The notes beneath the pieces were generated by a model that ran no database searches, had not been told where the DNA came from, and saw only the letters and a list, made by a program, of their open reading frames with translations. From Ferdinandcohnia salidurans (lineage in GTDB: Bacteria; Bacillota; Bacilli; Bacillales; Bacillaceae_L), in contig NZ_JBHUEK010000026.1 in NCBI RefSeq assembly GCF_042680725.1, positions 103,453 to 167,452 of the forward strand: a DNA stretch of 64,000 nucleotides, given 5' to 3'. The first letter of the stretch is position 1, and each line of letters starts with the position of its first letter. The position numbers and the translations under genes are program-made. Positions 1 through 8,110 of this stretch are shown piece after piece.

Positions 1-2
1 AC

Positions 3-41
3 AAGACACCAGGTGGTCTTGATAAAGCAGTAAATCATTAA
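3..41 (+). CDS. 3' end of an upstream gene (partial)
   Basis: The reading frame entering from the window edge gives KTPGGLDKAVNH and then TAA, a few bases before a good Rho-independent terminator. That placement suggests the last 12 codons of a real gene. The product cannot be identified from so little sequence, and the frame assignment is an inference from the terminator position only. Confidence 0.4.
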   Translation, partial: KTPGGLDKAVNH

Positions 42-47
42 GATAGG

Positions 48-80
48 AAACGCGCTGTCTATTTGGCAGCGTGTTTTTTT
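48..80 (+). terminator. Rho-independent terminator
   Basis: ACGCGCTG pairs with CAGCGTGT (one G-U) across a 9-nt loop and is followed by a run of seven T. It ends the transcript of the gene entering from the left edge. Confidence 0.8.
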
Positions 81-159
81 GTCTATAATGATTATTATTA
101 GGAAACAATAAAAGGTAACTTCAAAATTTTTACAGTTAGAGTAACTGAGGTGCCTTTTT

Positions 160-690
160 GTGAATGCAATTTATGGTTTAATTTGGCTAGCAGCGTTATT
201 TATTTGGGGAGATTGGAGAAATTTTAAAAAATACTATCCAACCTACCTCTTTTTGCTATTGGGGGATTTTCTTTATTTATATTTGTTATCTGACAAGTTT
301 GCGATGTGGACATATACTCCTCAAGGTGTTGATGAAGGAATTGGTCTGACCAACACACATATCGTTTTTTCAATAATGGCTATAAAATATCCAGCAACCA
401 TACTCATCTTTTTAGGAAAATACCCAGAAGAAAGTACCTGGATAAAGCAATTGTTCTATATCTTAATATGGGGCGGCATTTATGCTGTGAATGAAGCTGT
501 GGATTTATTTGTTGGACTTATAAAATATAATCATGGTTGGAGCTTGGGGTGGTCAGTATTATTTAACCTCGTGATGTTCTCCATTCTTCGTTTACATTAT
601 GTGCGGCCAATTCGTGCCTGGGTTGCCTCACTCATATTTATCCTCTTTCTTTGGCATATCTTTGATGTTCCTTCCTCGGTGTTTCGATAA
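160..690 (+). CDS. CBO0543-family integral membrane protein
   Basis: A 176-residue, very hydrophobic protein with about five predicted membrane segments. The N-terminal pattern (WGDWRNFKKYYPT, then a hydrophobic stretch with GDFLYLYLL) is what I recognise from the CBO0543 family of Bacilli and Clostridia, whose function is unknown. The start is GTG with a GAGGTG ribosome binding site about 7 nt upstream. The gene stands alone between terminators, so context adds nothing about its role. The family call is from memory; the membrane location follows from composition. Confidence 0.7.
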   Translation: MNAIYGLIWLAALFIWGDWRNFKKYYPTYLFLLLGDFLYLYLLSDKFAMWTYTPQGVDEGIGLTNTHIVFSIMAIKYPATILIFLGKYPEESTWIKQLFYILIWGGIYAVNEAVDLFVGLIKYNHGWSLGWSVLFNLVMFSILRLHYVRPIRAWVASLIFILFLWHIFDVPSSVFR

Positions 691-754
691 AAAAGAAGTT
701 TATTACGAGGAAATCAGTAAAAAACAAAAATTGTATAAAAAGGTGAAATAAATG

Positions 755-792
755 GTAAAGGTTGCTGTTAACACTCAGCAACCTTTTGTGAT
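755..792. terminator. Convergent (bidirectional) terminator
   Basis: AAAGGTTGCT pairs with AGCAACCTTT across a 10-nt loop, between two convergent genes. The T tracts are short on both sides, so termination may be partial. Confidence 0.6.
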
Positions 793-797
793 ATGTA

Positions 798-1265
798 TTA
801 CACGAGAGCGTCCTCTTTACCAAAGGTTAGGATGATTTTTCTTATGAGAAAACCAACTATTAGCCCGGGAATTACACAAATCATTGGAAAAAAAACAGGT
901 CCAAAGGTAATACCCCAAAAAATAGCTTTAGGCGCGACCATTAAACCGACGGTAACAAAATAAGCACAAAATGCAAATGGTAAAAAGGAATAGGGAGCTT
1001 TTCCACCACCAGCTTCTTTAAATGCATCCCACATGGCAAAAAAGTACAAACAAGGATAAAACATGAGCCACCCATAATTAGTAGATGCAAGTGCTTGTTG
1101 TGTTTCACCTAAAAAGCTAAGCATGATGACTTCATTGAAATTTGCAAGGGTATTGACCAAGAATTCTAAGAAAATAAAGGTTAGACCCTTTACATATTGT
1201 TTATTTAATAATTGTCCGAACCCTGGTAATGCAATACTCCAAAATATACGTTCTACAGCTTTCAC
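798..1265 (-). CDS. small multi-TM membrane protein, unknown function
   Basis: A 155-residue membrane protein. The N-terminus contains PGFGQLLNKQYVKGL, which resembles the start of TM2-type and related small Bacillus membrane proteins in which a PGxGQ motif precedes the first hairpin. Four or five hydrophobic segments follow, and the tail is short and charged. The start appears to be GTG with only a weak GGTGGG ribosome binding site. I do not recognise a specific function. It is monocistronic and convergent with the gene to its left. Confidence 0.7.
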   Translation of the reverse strand: MKAVERIFWSIALPGFGQLLNKQYVKGLTFIFLEFLVNTLANFNEVIMLSFLGETQQALASTNYGWLMFYPCLYFFAMWDAFKEAGGGKAPYSFLPFAFCAYFVTVGLMVAPKAIFWGITFGPVFFPMICVIPGLIVGFLIRKIILTFGKEDALV

Positions 1266-1345
1266 ATCGTTTTACCCACCACACTTCAGTTCGCTATATA
1301 TCTATTTTCTTATATTTCCCAGTTAATTATTCATATTATTTCAAT

Positions 1346-1373
1346 GAAAAAGCACCTGCTTACCAGGCGCTTG
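1346..1373 (-). terminator. Rho-independent terminator of the holin-like gene
   Basis: Read on the minus strand, AGCGCCTG pairs with CAGGTGCT (one G-U) over a 5-nt loop and is followed by TTTTT. It lies just after the minus-strand gene that ends at 1384. Confidence 0.8.
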
Positions 1374-1383
1374 GAAAAACTTA

Positions 1384-2034
1384 CTACATATGCTCATTTG
1401 GCGGTGCTGGCATTCCGTGAATAGAACTTCTGTCAAAATTACTTGGTGTCTGCTCTTGATTAGACACTTCGGCATACTGATTAGAGTCTATATTAACTTC
1501 AGATTGAACCTGTGCTGGTTCGACTTCTTGCATGTAAGTCGCATTATTTACATTACTTTGGTGTTGTTGAAATTGTTGAGTATGAGTTGTTTGGTTTTGG
1601 TAATCTTGATATTCATTTTGAACTTGATTTACTTGATAGTGAGATTGACCAGGATCCATTTGATTCTGTGGTTGCTGTTGCGGTGTGTCGATCATTGTTT
1701 GTTGTGAAATATAGCTTTGGTTCTGCTGGACATTAGGTGGACTCTGAATGTGGTTTTGTGATGTATTTCCATCTGGACCTGTAGGGGGTTGATTTTGGTT
1801 TTGTAATTGTTCCGTAACTTGAGCAATTGCCTCAACAGGTGTATCGGGTATTTTGTCAAAGAAACCTTTACCTTTATCCGGATTTGAAATGATCCCTAAA
1901 GCTCCCAGTAAGCCTAATATTGCAGTCACGTATGTTTCCCATGATGTTAAATCTATTTGCATACCTAAATCTTTAAATACCATATATAAAATCGATCCAA
2001 GAGAGACCCATAATCCGTAATTTTTCCATTTCAT
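1384..2034 (-). CDS. phi-LC3-type holin-like protein with long Gln/Asn-rich tail
   Basis: Residues 1-60 look like a phage holin of the phi-LC3 type: a short basic start, two hydrophobic helices, and a GALGIISNPDKGKGF segment matching the family's GIVxDPTTKG region. The remaining roughly 150 residues are low complexity, dominated by Gln, Asn, Ser, Pro and Thr with very few hydrophobics. Phage holins of this kind normally end near 80 residues, so the tail is the oddity. An AAGGAG site lies 10 nt before ATG. No lysin or other phage gene is nearby, which argues for a domesticated cellular protein. The holin similarity is from motif memory; a pore function is inference. Confidence 0.75.
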   Translation of the reverse strand: MKWKNYGLWVSLGSILYMVFKDLGMQIDLTSWETYVTAILGLLGALGIISNPDKGKGFFDKIPDTPVEAIAQVTEQLQNQNQPPTGPDGNTSQNHIQSPPNVQQNQSYISQQTMIDTPQQQPQNQMDPGQSHYQVNQVQNEYQDYQNQTTHTQQFQQHQSNVNNATYMQEVEPAQVQSEVNIDSNQYAEVSNQEQTPSNFDRSSIHGMPAPPNEHM

Positions 2035-2126
2035 AAGTTGATAACTCCTTTGTGTTAGTCTCTTGAGTATCTTATTCGTTATTAATAAAAAATGTGACCG
2101 ACTAGTTTGGAGGGAGTCCTTAATCC

Positions 2127-2153
2127 TGAAAAAGACCCATAAAAATGGGACTT
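2127..2153 (-). terminator. Terminator after the EcsC-family gene
   Basis: On the minus strand AGTCCCAT pairs imperfectly with ATGGGTCT over a T-rich loop and is followed by TTTTT. It begins at the stop codon of the gene to its right. Confidence 0.65.
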
Positions 2154-2963
2154 TTAGGATGCTGGTGCTTCATCTTTTAATCTTTCTAGGATTCTTCTTT
2201 TACGGTATAACATATTTCCAGTCTCCGTGAGATCTTGAATCATCGAGCGATTGGAGACAGCTCCAAAAAGAATCCCTGCAATTGGTATCATTTGAAAGAG
2301 TTTCTTCCAACCAAGTGAGTCTCGGTAGGTATACACAACTTCACGCCAACCTTGGAGTTGTGACATCATTTCATTCGAAGAATTTCTGCCTTGATAAAAG
2401 GAGGTAAGTTCTTTTAGAATTGCCTGCTTCCCAACTACATCAGCAGAAGAGAACTGTAAACATTTAATAATAAAAATTCGCTCGTTTTTATCGTTTGGAT
2501 CAAATCCATGAATAATTGCGATTTCCTGAAGTGTTTTTAATGACATTCCAAGCAAAGCAGGAATATCGATTGCAAGTGTAAATATACCACCGATCCCCGT
2601 CGTCGCTCCTTGCAGGGTGGCCACTTTTGCCCATTTTTCTGAATGCTCTTGGCTGACTTCAATCATTTTTTGAAGCGGGATTTGTTCGATATCTGCAATC
2701 TTTTCAATGGGCCTATTTGCTTTTTTTTCAATTAGATTAAAAATGGCTTTTTCCTGGATGAGATATTTACCACCGTTTTGTATGTAGCTTCCAATTTCAT
2801 CAAGTAAAATGCCGATTTTTTCGTGGATAAACTTAGGAGTTAGTTTATCTAGAAGCTTAAATGGGAGTCGACCAATTCGTTCCCAAAACCATAAACCACT
2901 CTGGTCTTTTTCCCATACTTCTATCTTTTTTAGTTCACTTTCGAGTATATGTTTAGATTCCAT
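2154..2963 (-). CDS. EcsC-family protein
   Basis: A protein of about 269 residues. The central hydrophobic stretch GIGGIFTLAIDIPALLG followed by LKTLQEIAIIHGFD is the hallmark of the EcsC family. EcsC is the third gene of the B. subtilis ecs ABC-transporter operon; many Bacilli have stand-alone homologues whose biochemical role is unknown. Two ATG codons are possible. The second (2963) sits 7 nt from the AGAGG site, whereas the first (2969) almost abuts it, so I use the second. No ecsA or ecsB lies nearby. Confidence 0.85.
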   Translation of the reverse strand: MESKHILESELKKIEVWEKDQSGLWFWERIGRLPFKLLDKLTPKFIHEKIGILLDEIGSYIQNGGKYLIQEKAIFNLIEKKANRPIEKIADIEQIPLQKMIEVSQEHSEKWAKVATLQGATTGIGGIFTLAIDIPALLGMSLKTLQEIAIIHGFDPNDKNERIFIIKCLQFSSADVVGKQAILKELTSFYQGRNSSNEMMSQLQGWREVVYTYRDSLGWKKLFQMIPIAGILFGAVSNRSMIQDLTETGNMLYRKRRILERLKDEAPAS

Positions 2964-3093
2964 TTGCATGCCTCTTTCTGTTTTTATTCCTATTATGTAT
3001 TACGTTCATATTTAAAAATAGTTTCAGATAATGATTACTGGCATCGACCTTATTATGTACAATTTTAGCTATTATTGGTAGTCACATCCCCAT

Positions 3094-3131
3094 AAAAAAA
3101 CCAGGTGATAATTTATTCACCTGGTTTTTTT
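3094..3131. terminator. Strong bidirectional terminator
   Basis: AAAAAACCAGGTG pairs with CACCTGGTTTTTT, giving U-tracts on both strands. It serves the flavoprotein gene on its right, which reads leftwards. Confidence 0.9.
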
Positions 3132-3139
3132 ATGACATT

Positions 3140-3703
3140 TTATTTCTTTAACACATCATGGTCAACATAACGCTCACCATTGATTTCACTGATGATATTA
3201 ATTGCAACTTTTGCACCGTCACCAGCCGTAATAATCGTATGAACACTTACACCTGCACATGTACCAGCAGCCCAGATACCCTCAACATTTGTTTTACCAG
3301 ATGCATCAACATCAAGAACTGTTTTAATACGAGGCTCTGTGCCTTCTTTAGTAGCGACTCCTGCAGCAGCGGCCACGTCCGTTAAAGCTCCAGTTGCAAA
3401 AACCACGTATTTTCCTTCGTAATCACCGTTATCAGTTACAACCTTAAAACCGTTTTCAGTTTTTTCAACAGAAGTAACCGCCTGTTGAACAACTTCAGCA
3501 CCAAATTTTGCAGCTTGTTTTTGGCCAATTTCAACTAGTTCAGGGCCTTCAATTTCAGTAACGCCATAATGGTTTTCAACCCAAGCACGCTTGGTCATAC
3601 CTTTATCACTATCTAAAAGTAAAGTTTTCTTACCAGCCTTAGCTGTAAATAAAGCTGCACTTGCGCCTGCAGGACCGGCGCCGACAATAATAACATCAAA
3701 CAT
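3140..3703 (-). CDS. half-size thioredoxin-reductase-like FAD oxidoreductase
   Basis: A 187-residue flavoprotein. The N-terminal VGAGPAGASAALFTAKAG is a dinucleotide-binding GxGxxG fold, and the C-terminal GIWAAGTCAG...ITAGDGAKVA matches the second FAD motif of thioredoxin reductases. Full-length reductases have about 310 residues with an inserted NADPH domain and a redox CxxC. Both are absent here, and the only cysteine I see is in the GTCAG motif. The protein therefore probably binds FAD but must obtain electrons differently. An AAGGAGTGA site precedes ATG by 8 nt. It is monocistronic. Confidence 0.85.
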   Translation of the reverse strand: MFDVIIVGAGPAGASAALFTAKAGKKTLLLDSDKGMTKRAWVENHYGVTEIEGPELVEIGQKQAAKFGAEVVQQAVTSVEKTENGFKVVTDNGDYEGKYVVFATGALTDVAAAAGVATKEGTEPRIKTVLDVDASGKTNVEGIWAAGTCAGVSVHTIITAGDGAKVAINIISEINGERYVDHDVLKK

Positions 3704-3811
3704 TGTACAATCACTCCTTATGTAAAATAGTATTCAATCATAATTATACCCATTAACATCATGCCAATCTAATCATCTGCTTATTTAAAATAACATTATC
3801 CTTTAATTAAA

Positions 3812-3848
3812 ATAAAAAGGACAGAAAAGGAAAATCCCTTCTATCCTA
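3812..3848 (-). terminator. Terminator of the MFS gene
   Basis: On the minus strand GGATAGAAGGG pairs with CCTTTTCTGTCC across a T-rich loop, followed by TTTTT. The stem overlaps the TAG stop codon. Confidence 0.7.
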
Positions 3849-5069
3849 GATTGATTCTGATGTTTGATGATAAGTTTGTTCCGTTTGTACAACAAGTTTT
3901 GTTTTTCGATCATGAAGTAAATAATAAAGTATAATCCCGAATAACACATAAAAACCACTAAAGAAATAAAACGTGCCGAGCCCGATTTGTGCGCTTAGAA
4001 GGCCGACAATTGATGAACCTAAACCGATACCAGTGTCATAAATTGATAAGAATGTAGCTGTTGCTGTTCCTCTACGTGTAGGGGCTGCAGCTTGAACAGC
4101 AATTGTTTGGAAGCTTGGGAATAATGTTCCCCAGCCTAACCCGATTAAGGCAGCAGCAAATAAGAACATAAAGGAAGTTGATGAAATTCCGAGAAACAGC
4201 ATACCAATTGCAAACACTACGATTGATGGATAGACAATTTTATTTGCTCCGTATTGATCAAACCATCTTCCAGTGAAAGGTCTAGAAACTAGAAGTACTA
4301 CAGCATATACTACGAAAAAGAAGCTTGAAACCTCAAATAATCCAATTTCTTGGGCGTACACGGAAACGAAAGATAAGAGAGAAGAGTATACAATCCCTAA
4401 TAGTCCACCGACAATTGAAATTTTTATCGCAGGAACCTCAAAGAGATCCCCGAAGGACAATTTTGTTTTTACTGGTTTTTGTTGTATTAATTTTTCTTGT
4501 GTTCTTTCAGGAACTTTTACAAAATAACCTGTTACTAATGCAAGAATTGAACAAATTGCTCCAACTATAAACACGCTATTCATTCCGGATTTATTCAAGA
4601 GTGTTAACCCTAAGAATGGACCAATAACCATTGCTAAGTTGTTTGACATAATAAAATATCCCATGCCCTCTCCTTTTCGAGAATCGGGGATAATGTCTGC
4701 AACAATCCCTCCAGCAGCGGTTGTTGCCATTCCGAATCCAATTCCATGGAATAAACGTAGCAATAAAACAGAGTAGATGGATGGAGTGAAGAAATAGAAT
4801 AGCGATGAAATCATGAAAATAAGTAATGAAAGAGTGAGAACCTTCTTTCTACCAAGGGTATTTAACCATTGACCCGCAAAAGGACGGACGATGATTGCAG
4901 AGAATAAAAAGACAGTAACCATGAGCCCTGCTTCTAATTCATTTCCTCCCAAATCATTCAACGTGTATACCGGCAATGAAACTAATAAATAATAAAACGT
5001 CAAAAATACAAAAAAGTTACTAACCGAAAGATTTATAAAATCCTTCGTCCAAAGTTTTTGTTTCCCCAT
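3846..5069 (-). CDS. MFS transporter (drug/metabolite exporter type)
   Basis: A 407-residue major facilitator superfamily protein with 12 hydrophobic segments. The loop between helices 2 and 3 carries the family signature (GQWLNTLGRKKVL, motif A), repeated in the second half as GRWFDQYGANK. The preceding gene, 16 nt away, is a MarR regulator, so the two form an operon. In Bacilli such pairs usually encode an efflux pump and its repressor. The substrate cannot be read from sequence. A GGAGG site is well placed before ATG. Confidence 0.88.
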   Translation of the reverse strand: MGKQKLWTKDFINLSVSNFFVFLTFYYLLVSLPVYTLNDLGGNELEAGLMVTVFLFSAIIVRPFAGQWLNTLGRKKVLTLSLLIFMISSLFYFFTPSIYSVLLLRLFHGIGFGMATTAAGGIVADIIPDSRKGEGMGYFIMSNNLAMVIGPFLGLTLLNKSGMNSVFIVGAICSILALVTGYFVKVPERTQEKLIQQKPVKTKLSFGDLFEVPAIKISIVGGLLGIVYSSLLSFVSVYAQEIGLFEVSSFFFVVYAVVLLVSRPFTGRWFDQYGANKIVYPSIVVFAIGMLFLGISSTSFMFLFAAALIGLGWGTLFPSFQTIAVQAAAPTRRGTATATFLSIYDTGIGLGSSIVGLLSAQIGLGTFYFFSGFYVLFGIILYYLLHDRKTKLVVQTEQTYHQTSESI

Positions 5070-5085
5070 ACTTTACCTCCTGGTG

Positions 5086-5505
5086 TTAATTCTTAACCTG
5101 ATGGAACCAATGGTTTAAAAGTTCATATAACTGGTCCTGCAATTCTATTGGAAAATTTTCTACGAGCTTTTCATTCATTTCGATCATAGCTTGTTCCCAT
5201 TTTGGATACTCAGCTAGTGCCTTTTCCGTTAATTCAATTTGCTTGGTACGCTTGTCTGTACCTTGAATTTGTCTGACATATCCAAGCTTAACGAGCTTTT
5301 GTATATTTCGAGTCATCGGTGGAGCCTCAACAGTTAAATAGTCACATAGCTCAGATTGTGTTGATGTCCCTTTTGTTTTTAAAACAAATAAAACGGACCA
5401 TTGCGCGCCGAATAGTCCGAAGGGTTCTAACGTTTCATTTACATGTTTTGTAAGCTGTCGTGACAACTGATGCACTGCGTGAAATAGAGTATGGCCAGTT
5501 TGCAT
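5086..5505 (-). CDS. MarR-family transcriptional regulator
   Basis: A 139-residue winged-helix protein. The recognition region reads STQSELCDYLTVEAPPMTRNIQKLVKLGYVRQ, followed by a wing with DKRTKQIELTEKA, the classic MarR arrangement. It is the first gene of an operon with the MFS exporter. A perfect 18-bp palindrome lies in the promoter about 32 nt upstream, so autorepression of regulator and pump is likely. GAGGTG precedes ATG. The inducing ligand is unknown. It has no cysteine pair suggesting OhrR-type redox sensing. Confidence 0.92.
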   Translation of the reverse strand: MQTGHTLFHAVHQLSRQLTKHVNETLEPFGLFGAQWSVLFVLKTKGTSTQSELCDYLTVEAPPMTRNIQKLVKLGYVRQIQGTDKRTKQIELTEKALAEYPKWEQAMIEMNEKLVENFPIELQDQLYELLNHWFHQVKN

Positions 5506-5528
5506 AAAAACACCTCAATGCCTATTTC

Positions 5529-5562
5529 ATTATAATTAGTTACCTAGGTAACTATATCACCT
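5529..5562 (-). promoter_or_regulatory. MarR operator over the regulator/MFS promoter
   Basis: TAGTTACCTAGGTAACTA (5537-5554) is a perfect 18-bp inverted repeat. On the minus strand it ends 2 nt before TATAAT, so it fills the spacer between -35 and -10. The -35 itself is weak. This geometry is typical of autorepressed MarR promoters. The call is from sequence symmetry and position. Confidence 0.75.
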
Positions 5563-5673
5563 TTTATCTTTAAAAAGCAAGACCCAAGCATTAAAAACGA
5601 GAAGGTTAGGGTGGATAAATAAATGATATTAATCAAAAACTACTTGTAACCAATTGAGCAAGGGGGATTATTC

Positions 5674-6420
5674 GTGATTTCTAAAGAAATTATATCCATT
5701 TTACAAGAAAAAATTAAACTTATTGAAAGAGGAGATAAAGCCATTTACTTAGTTGGACCAATTAAGCTTCCAGTGAATTTAGATGGAGAAACCGTCATTT
5801 TTCAGTGGTATTGCTGGCTACTTTGTGATGAGGTAACGCTGGATGCAAATCGAATCATAGAAAAGCTTTCAGCAACAAACCTTGCTGAAAAACAGCAATC
5901 AAGTGTTTTAGTATATGGAGATTTTGAAAATGCAGACGAGGCTTTAATTCGGATGCATAGTATTTGTCATACGGGTGATATTTTTGGAAGCAAGCGTTGT
6001 GATTGCGGGTATCAACTAAAACAATCAATGAGAATCATTGTGGACCATGGGGCAGGTGCTTTATTTTATTTAGCAAATCATGAGGGTCGAGGAATAGGCT
6101 TATTTAGTAAAGCAATGGCCTATATCCTTCAAGAGAATGGTTTAGATACAGTTGAAGCAAATATCCAACTAGGATTTAAGGATGATGCTAGAAATTACGA
6201 CGATGCGATTCGTGTCTTGAAGTCGTTACGGACGAAACCTGTTTCCTTAATAACAAATAATCCTAAAAAAATCGATGCCCTTAAAAATTCAGGAATGAAT
6301 GTTTCAGAACGGATGCCAATTTGGGGAGATGTGTCAGAGTTTAACCAAAAATACTTAAAGACTAAAGTGGAAAGAGCCGGCCATCTCGTTGAAATGGCGC
6401 AAGATGAACAACCTTTTTAA
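5674..6420 (+). CDS. ribA: GTP cyclohydrolase II (RibA-type, stand-alone)
   Basis: A 248-residue protein. Zn site: RMHSICHTGDIFGSKRCDCG, with three cysteines as in GTP cyclohydrolase II. Catalytic region: HEGRGIGLFSKAMAY, LDTVEANIQLGF and LITNNPKKIDAL, all in the RibA order. The enzyme opens the guanine ring of GTP at the start of riboflavin synthesis. In Bacillus the usual version is fused to the RibB domain inside a rib operon; this one is single-domain and away from rib genes. The family's RQEGRG is NHEGRG here, so it may be a paralogue with a specialised role. The GTG start has AAGGGGG upstream. Confidence 0.82.
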   Translation: MISKEIISILQEKIKLIERGDKAIYLVGPIKLPVNLDGETVIFQWYCWLLCDEVTLDANRIIEKLSATNLAEKQQSSVLVYGDFENADEALIRMHSICHTGDIFGSKRCDCGYQLKQSMRIIVDHGAGALFYLANHEGRGIGLFSKAMAYILQENGLDTVEANIQLGFKDDARNYDDAIRVLKSLRTKPVSLITNNPKKIDALKNSGMNVSERMPIWGDVSEFNQKYLKTKVERAGHLVEMAQDEQPF

Positions 6421-6458
6421 AATGAGGAGCTAGCCCATTGATGGACTAGCTCATTTCT
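6420..6458. terminator. Convergent terminator
   Basis: GAGCTAG (6427-6433) pairs with CTAGCTC (6446-6452), extended by AATG/CATT flanks. It lies between the convergent ribA and potassium channel genes. Confidence 0.75.
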
Positions 6459-6834
6459 AATCATACGGATAATTATCACCTTCTGTATTTCGAAAAGGAG
6501 GGAGAAACTGAATCACGATGACCACAGGTAACAAATAACCGATTAACGCTTCAATAATCGCTACAGCCCTTGAGATACCAAATGGAGTTACATCCCCATA
6601 CCCAACCGATAAGAGAGTAATCGCACTAAAATATAGCGACCGAGTCACAATATCTAGTGACTGTTCTTGGTGCGAATCTGATGCATAATGGTCATGTACC
6701 GCACCTAGGTCTAGTAAATCTAAAAAAATATATATAATAGCAAAAGTTAACAAAGTATTAAGATACACAACAATAAAAATTAAACCACGATAAAATGTCT
6801 TTTTTCCATGAATAAACGATTTCAAAAATTTCAC
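6457..6834 (-). CDS. lctB: two-TM potassium channel (LctB-like)
   Basis: A 125-residue ion channel subunit: TM1 (about residues 18-40), a pore helix, the selectivity filter TLLSVGYGD, then TM2 (about 85-108). This is the minimal pore module. Length and layout match LctB of Geobacillus, a small KcsA-like channel. There is no RCK or other regulatory domain. The start is uncertain: GTG at 6834 nearly abuts its AAGGA site, and an in-frame TTG three codons later has better spacing. It is monocistronic. Confidence 0.8.
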   Translation of the reverse strand: MKFLKSFIHGKKTFYRGLIFIVVYLNTLLTFAIIYIFLDLLDLGAVHDHYASDSHQEQSLDIVTRSLYFSAITLLSVGYGDVTPFGISRAVAIIEALIGYLLPVVIVIQFLPPFRNTEGDNYPYD

Positions 6835-6911
6835 ATCCTTAAGGCCAGCCTTACTATATGTATATTAAAAAGTTAGTAGAATAGACTAGCCTTCAATTCT
6901 CGCTTAAAATG

Positions 6912-6936
6912 AAAAAACTCGGCAAATTGCCGAGCA
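6912..6936 (-). terminator. Rho-independent terminator
   Basis: CTCGGC pairs with GCCGAG over a 5-nt loop, followed on the minus strand by TTTTTTC. It ends the membrane protein gene to its right. Confidence 0.85.
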
Positions 6937-6958
6937 AAATACACTTATTTGATTAATG

Positions 6959-8038
6959 TTAGGATTCAGAATCATTTTCTTTAACAAAGCTATTTAATTC
7001 CTGTAAAAAAGCTTCTTTTTCATCTACTGTTACATAAAGTTTTGTGATCTTTTTTTTCTTCCCGAATGGCAGATAAGCAAAAACTGGTTTGATTAATTCA
7101 ATCTCAAATTGTGGATCTTCTTCAAAGAAATCAGGAAGAGTGATTGAAAAACTATCTTTCTCCTTTGATCTTGCTTTTTTATCGGTAATTGTATCTTGAA
7201 CTGATTTGATATTGTCTACATCAACTTCAATTTCACGTCTTATTCCAACCTGTGCAAAAAGCTTACCATCATTGATTACAATTGGTGAAAGACGCACTGC
7301 TTGGTAGTCTGCAATAATCCAAAGCAACGCATATAAATCAAAAATTGTAAAAATCCAAGCTGCAATTGGACTCCAGAAGTGGGCAATTAAAAAGTGAACC
7401 CCGATTACCTCGATGATCATCGCATGTACCAACATAATAAACAACCCAAAATAACCTGATTTTGTATGGATGGTAAACACATGAGTGTCAGCTTTACTTT
7501 CCCATTTTTTCCTCCAAACGAAGAATGCATAATAGAAAATGGTGAAATCGAACACAAGGATATCAAGAAGCTTTTTCTTACCAAATGTTTGATTCAAGGC
7601 TCCACGTATAGTTGCAGGATAATAAAAAGAGTTTTCTTTTTGTTGTTTGTAATTCTGGATGAGAGTTGGAATTTTACGGATTAACAAGACGGCAAGAAAC
7701 AATTCAATTGCAATAAAGAGGCCTTCGATTAGAAAGATTCCGTATTTCAAGTAATTAAAAATAGCGATATCATGATGGGGAACAATGAAGTATGCAAACC
7801 AAAAGCCGCCAATCACAACAGGAAGAAGAGTAATCATGGAAAAACGATTTCTAACCACAAATAAATAGAAGAAAAGAGGTAACACGATTGTTAAATCAAA
7901 CAAGGATGCGAGAATCAATGTATCTGTGACAGGCTCAAATGGCTGAATGACCATCACTGTATAATTTGAGCTAATGATCAATAGTGCCAAGATAATAAAA
8001 ATATAAATTGATCTGTTCTTCTTGAGTGAGTGCACCAT
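6959..8038 (-). CDS. multi-TM membrane protein with C-terminal PH-like region
   Basis: About 359 residues. The first 250 residues hold eight or so hydrophobic segments. The last 110 are soluble and beta-rich (LSPIVINDGKLFAQVGIRREIEVDVDNI...), resembling the PH-like domains appended to some Bacillus membrane proteins. Homologues are sometimes misnamed beta-carotene monooxygenases; nothing here supports that. I placed the start at 8038 because AGGAGG lies 8 nt upstream of it; an upstream in-frame ATG at 8059 would put that site inside the gene. The function is unknown and the gene is monocistronic. Confidence 0.75.
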   Translation of the reverse strand: MVHSLKKNRSIYIFIILALLIISSNYTVMVIQPFEPVTDTLILASLFDLTIVLPLFFYLFVVRNRFSMITLLPVVIGGFWFAYFIVPHHDIAIFNYLKYGIFLIEGLFIAIELFLAVLLIRKIPTLIQNYKQQKENSFYYPATIRGALNQTFGKKKLLDILVFDFTIFYYAFFVWRKKWESKADTHVFTIHTKSGYFGLFIMLVHAMIIEVIGVHFLIAHFWSPIAAWIFTIFDLYALLWIIADYQAVRLSPIVINDGKLFAQVGIRREIEVDVDNIKSVQDTITDKKARSKEKDSFSITLPDFFEEDPQFEIELIKPVFAYLPFGKKKKITKLYVTVDEKEAFLQELNSFVKENDSES

Positions 8039-8087
8039 TGGAATGCCTCCTAATGTCATCTTTTTACAATTATATTATAACAAATAA

Positions 8088-8110
8088 AAAAAGGTGGCAG
8101 TAGCCACCTT
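8088..8110 (-). terminator. Terminator of the pit operon
   Basis: GGTGGC pairs with GCCACC over a 4-nt loop, and the minus-strand read continues into TTTTTTT. It directly follows the stop codon of the phosphate transporter gene. Confidence 0.85.

Noticed and set aside
752..838. Short plus-strand ORF starting MVKVAVNTQQ behind AGGTGAAATAA
   Set aside because: It overlaps a convergent terminator and the 3' end of an opposite gene; the ribosome site is probably coincidental.
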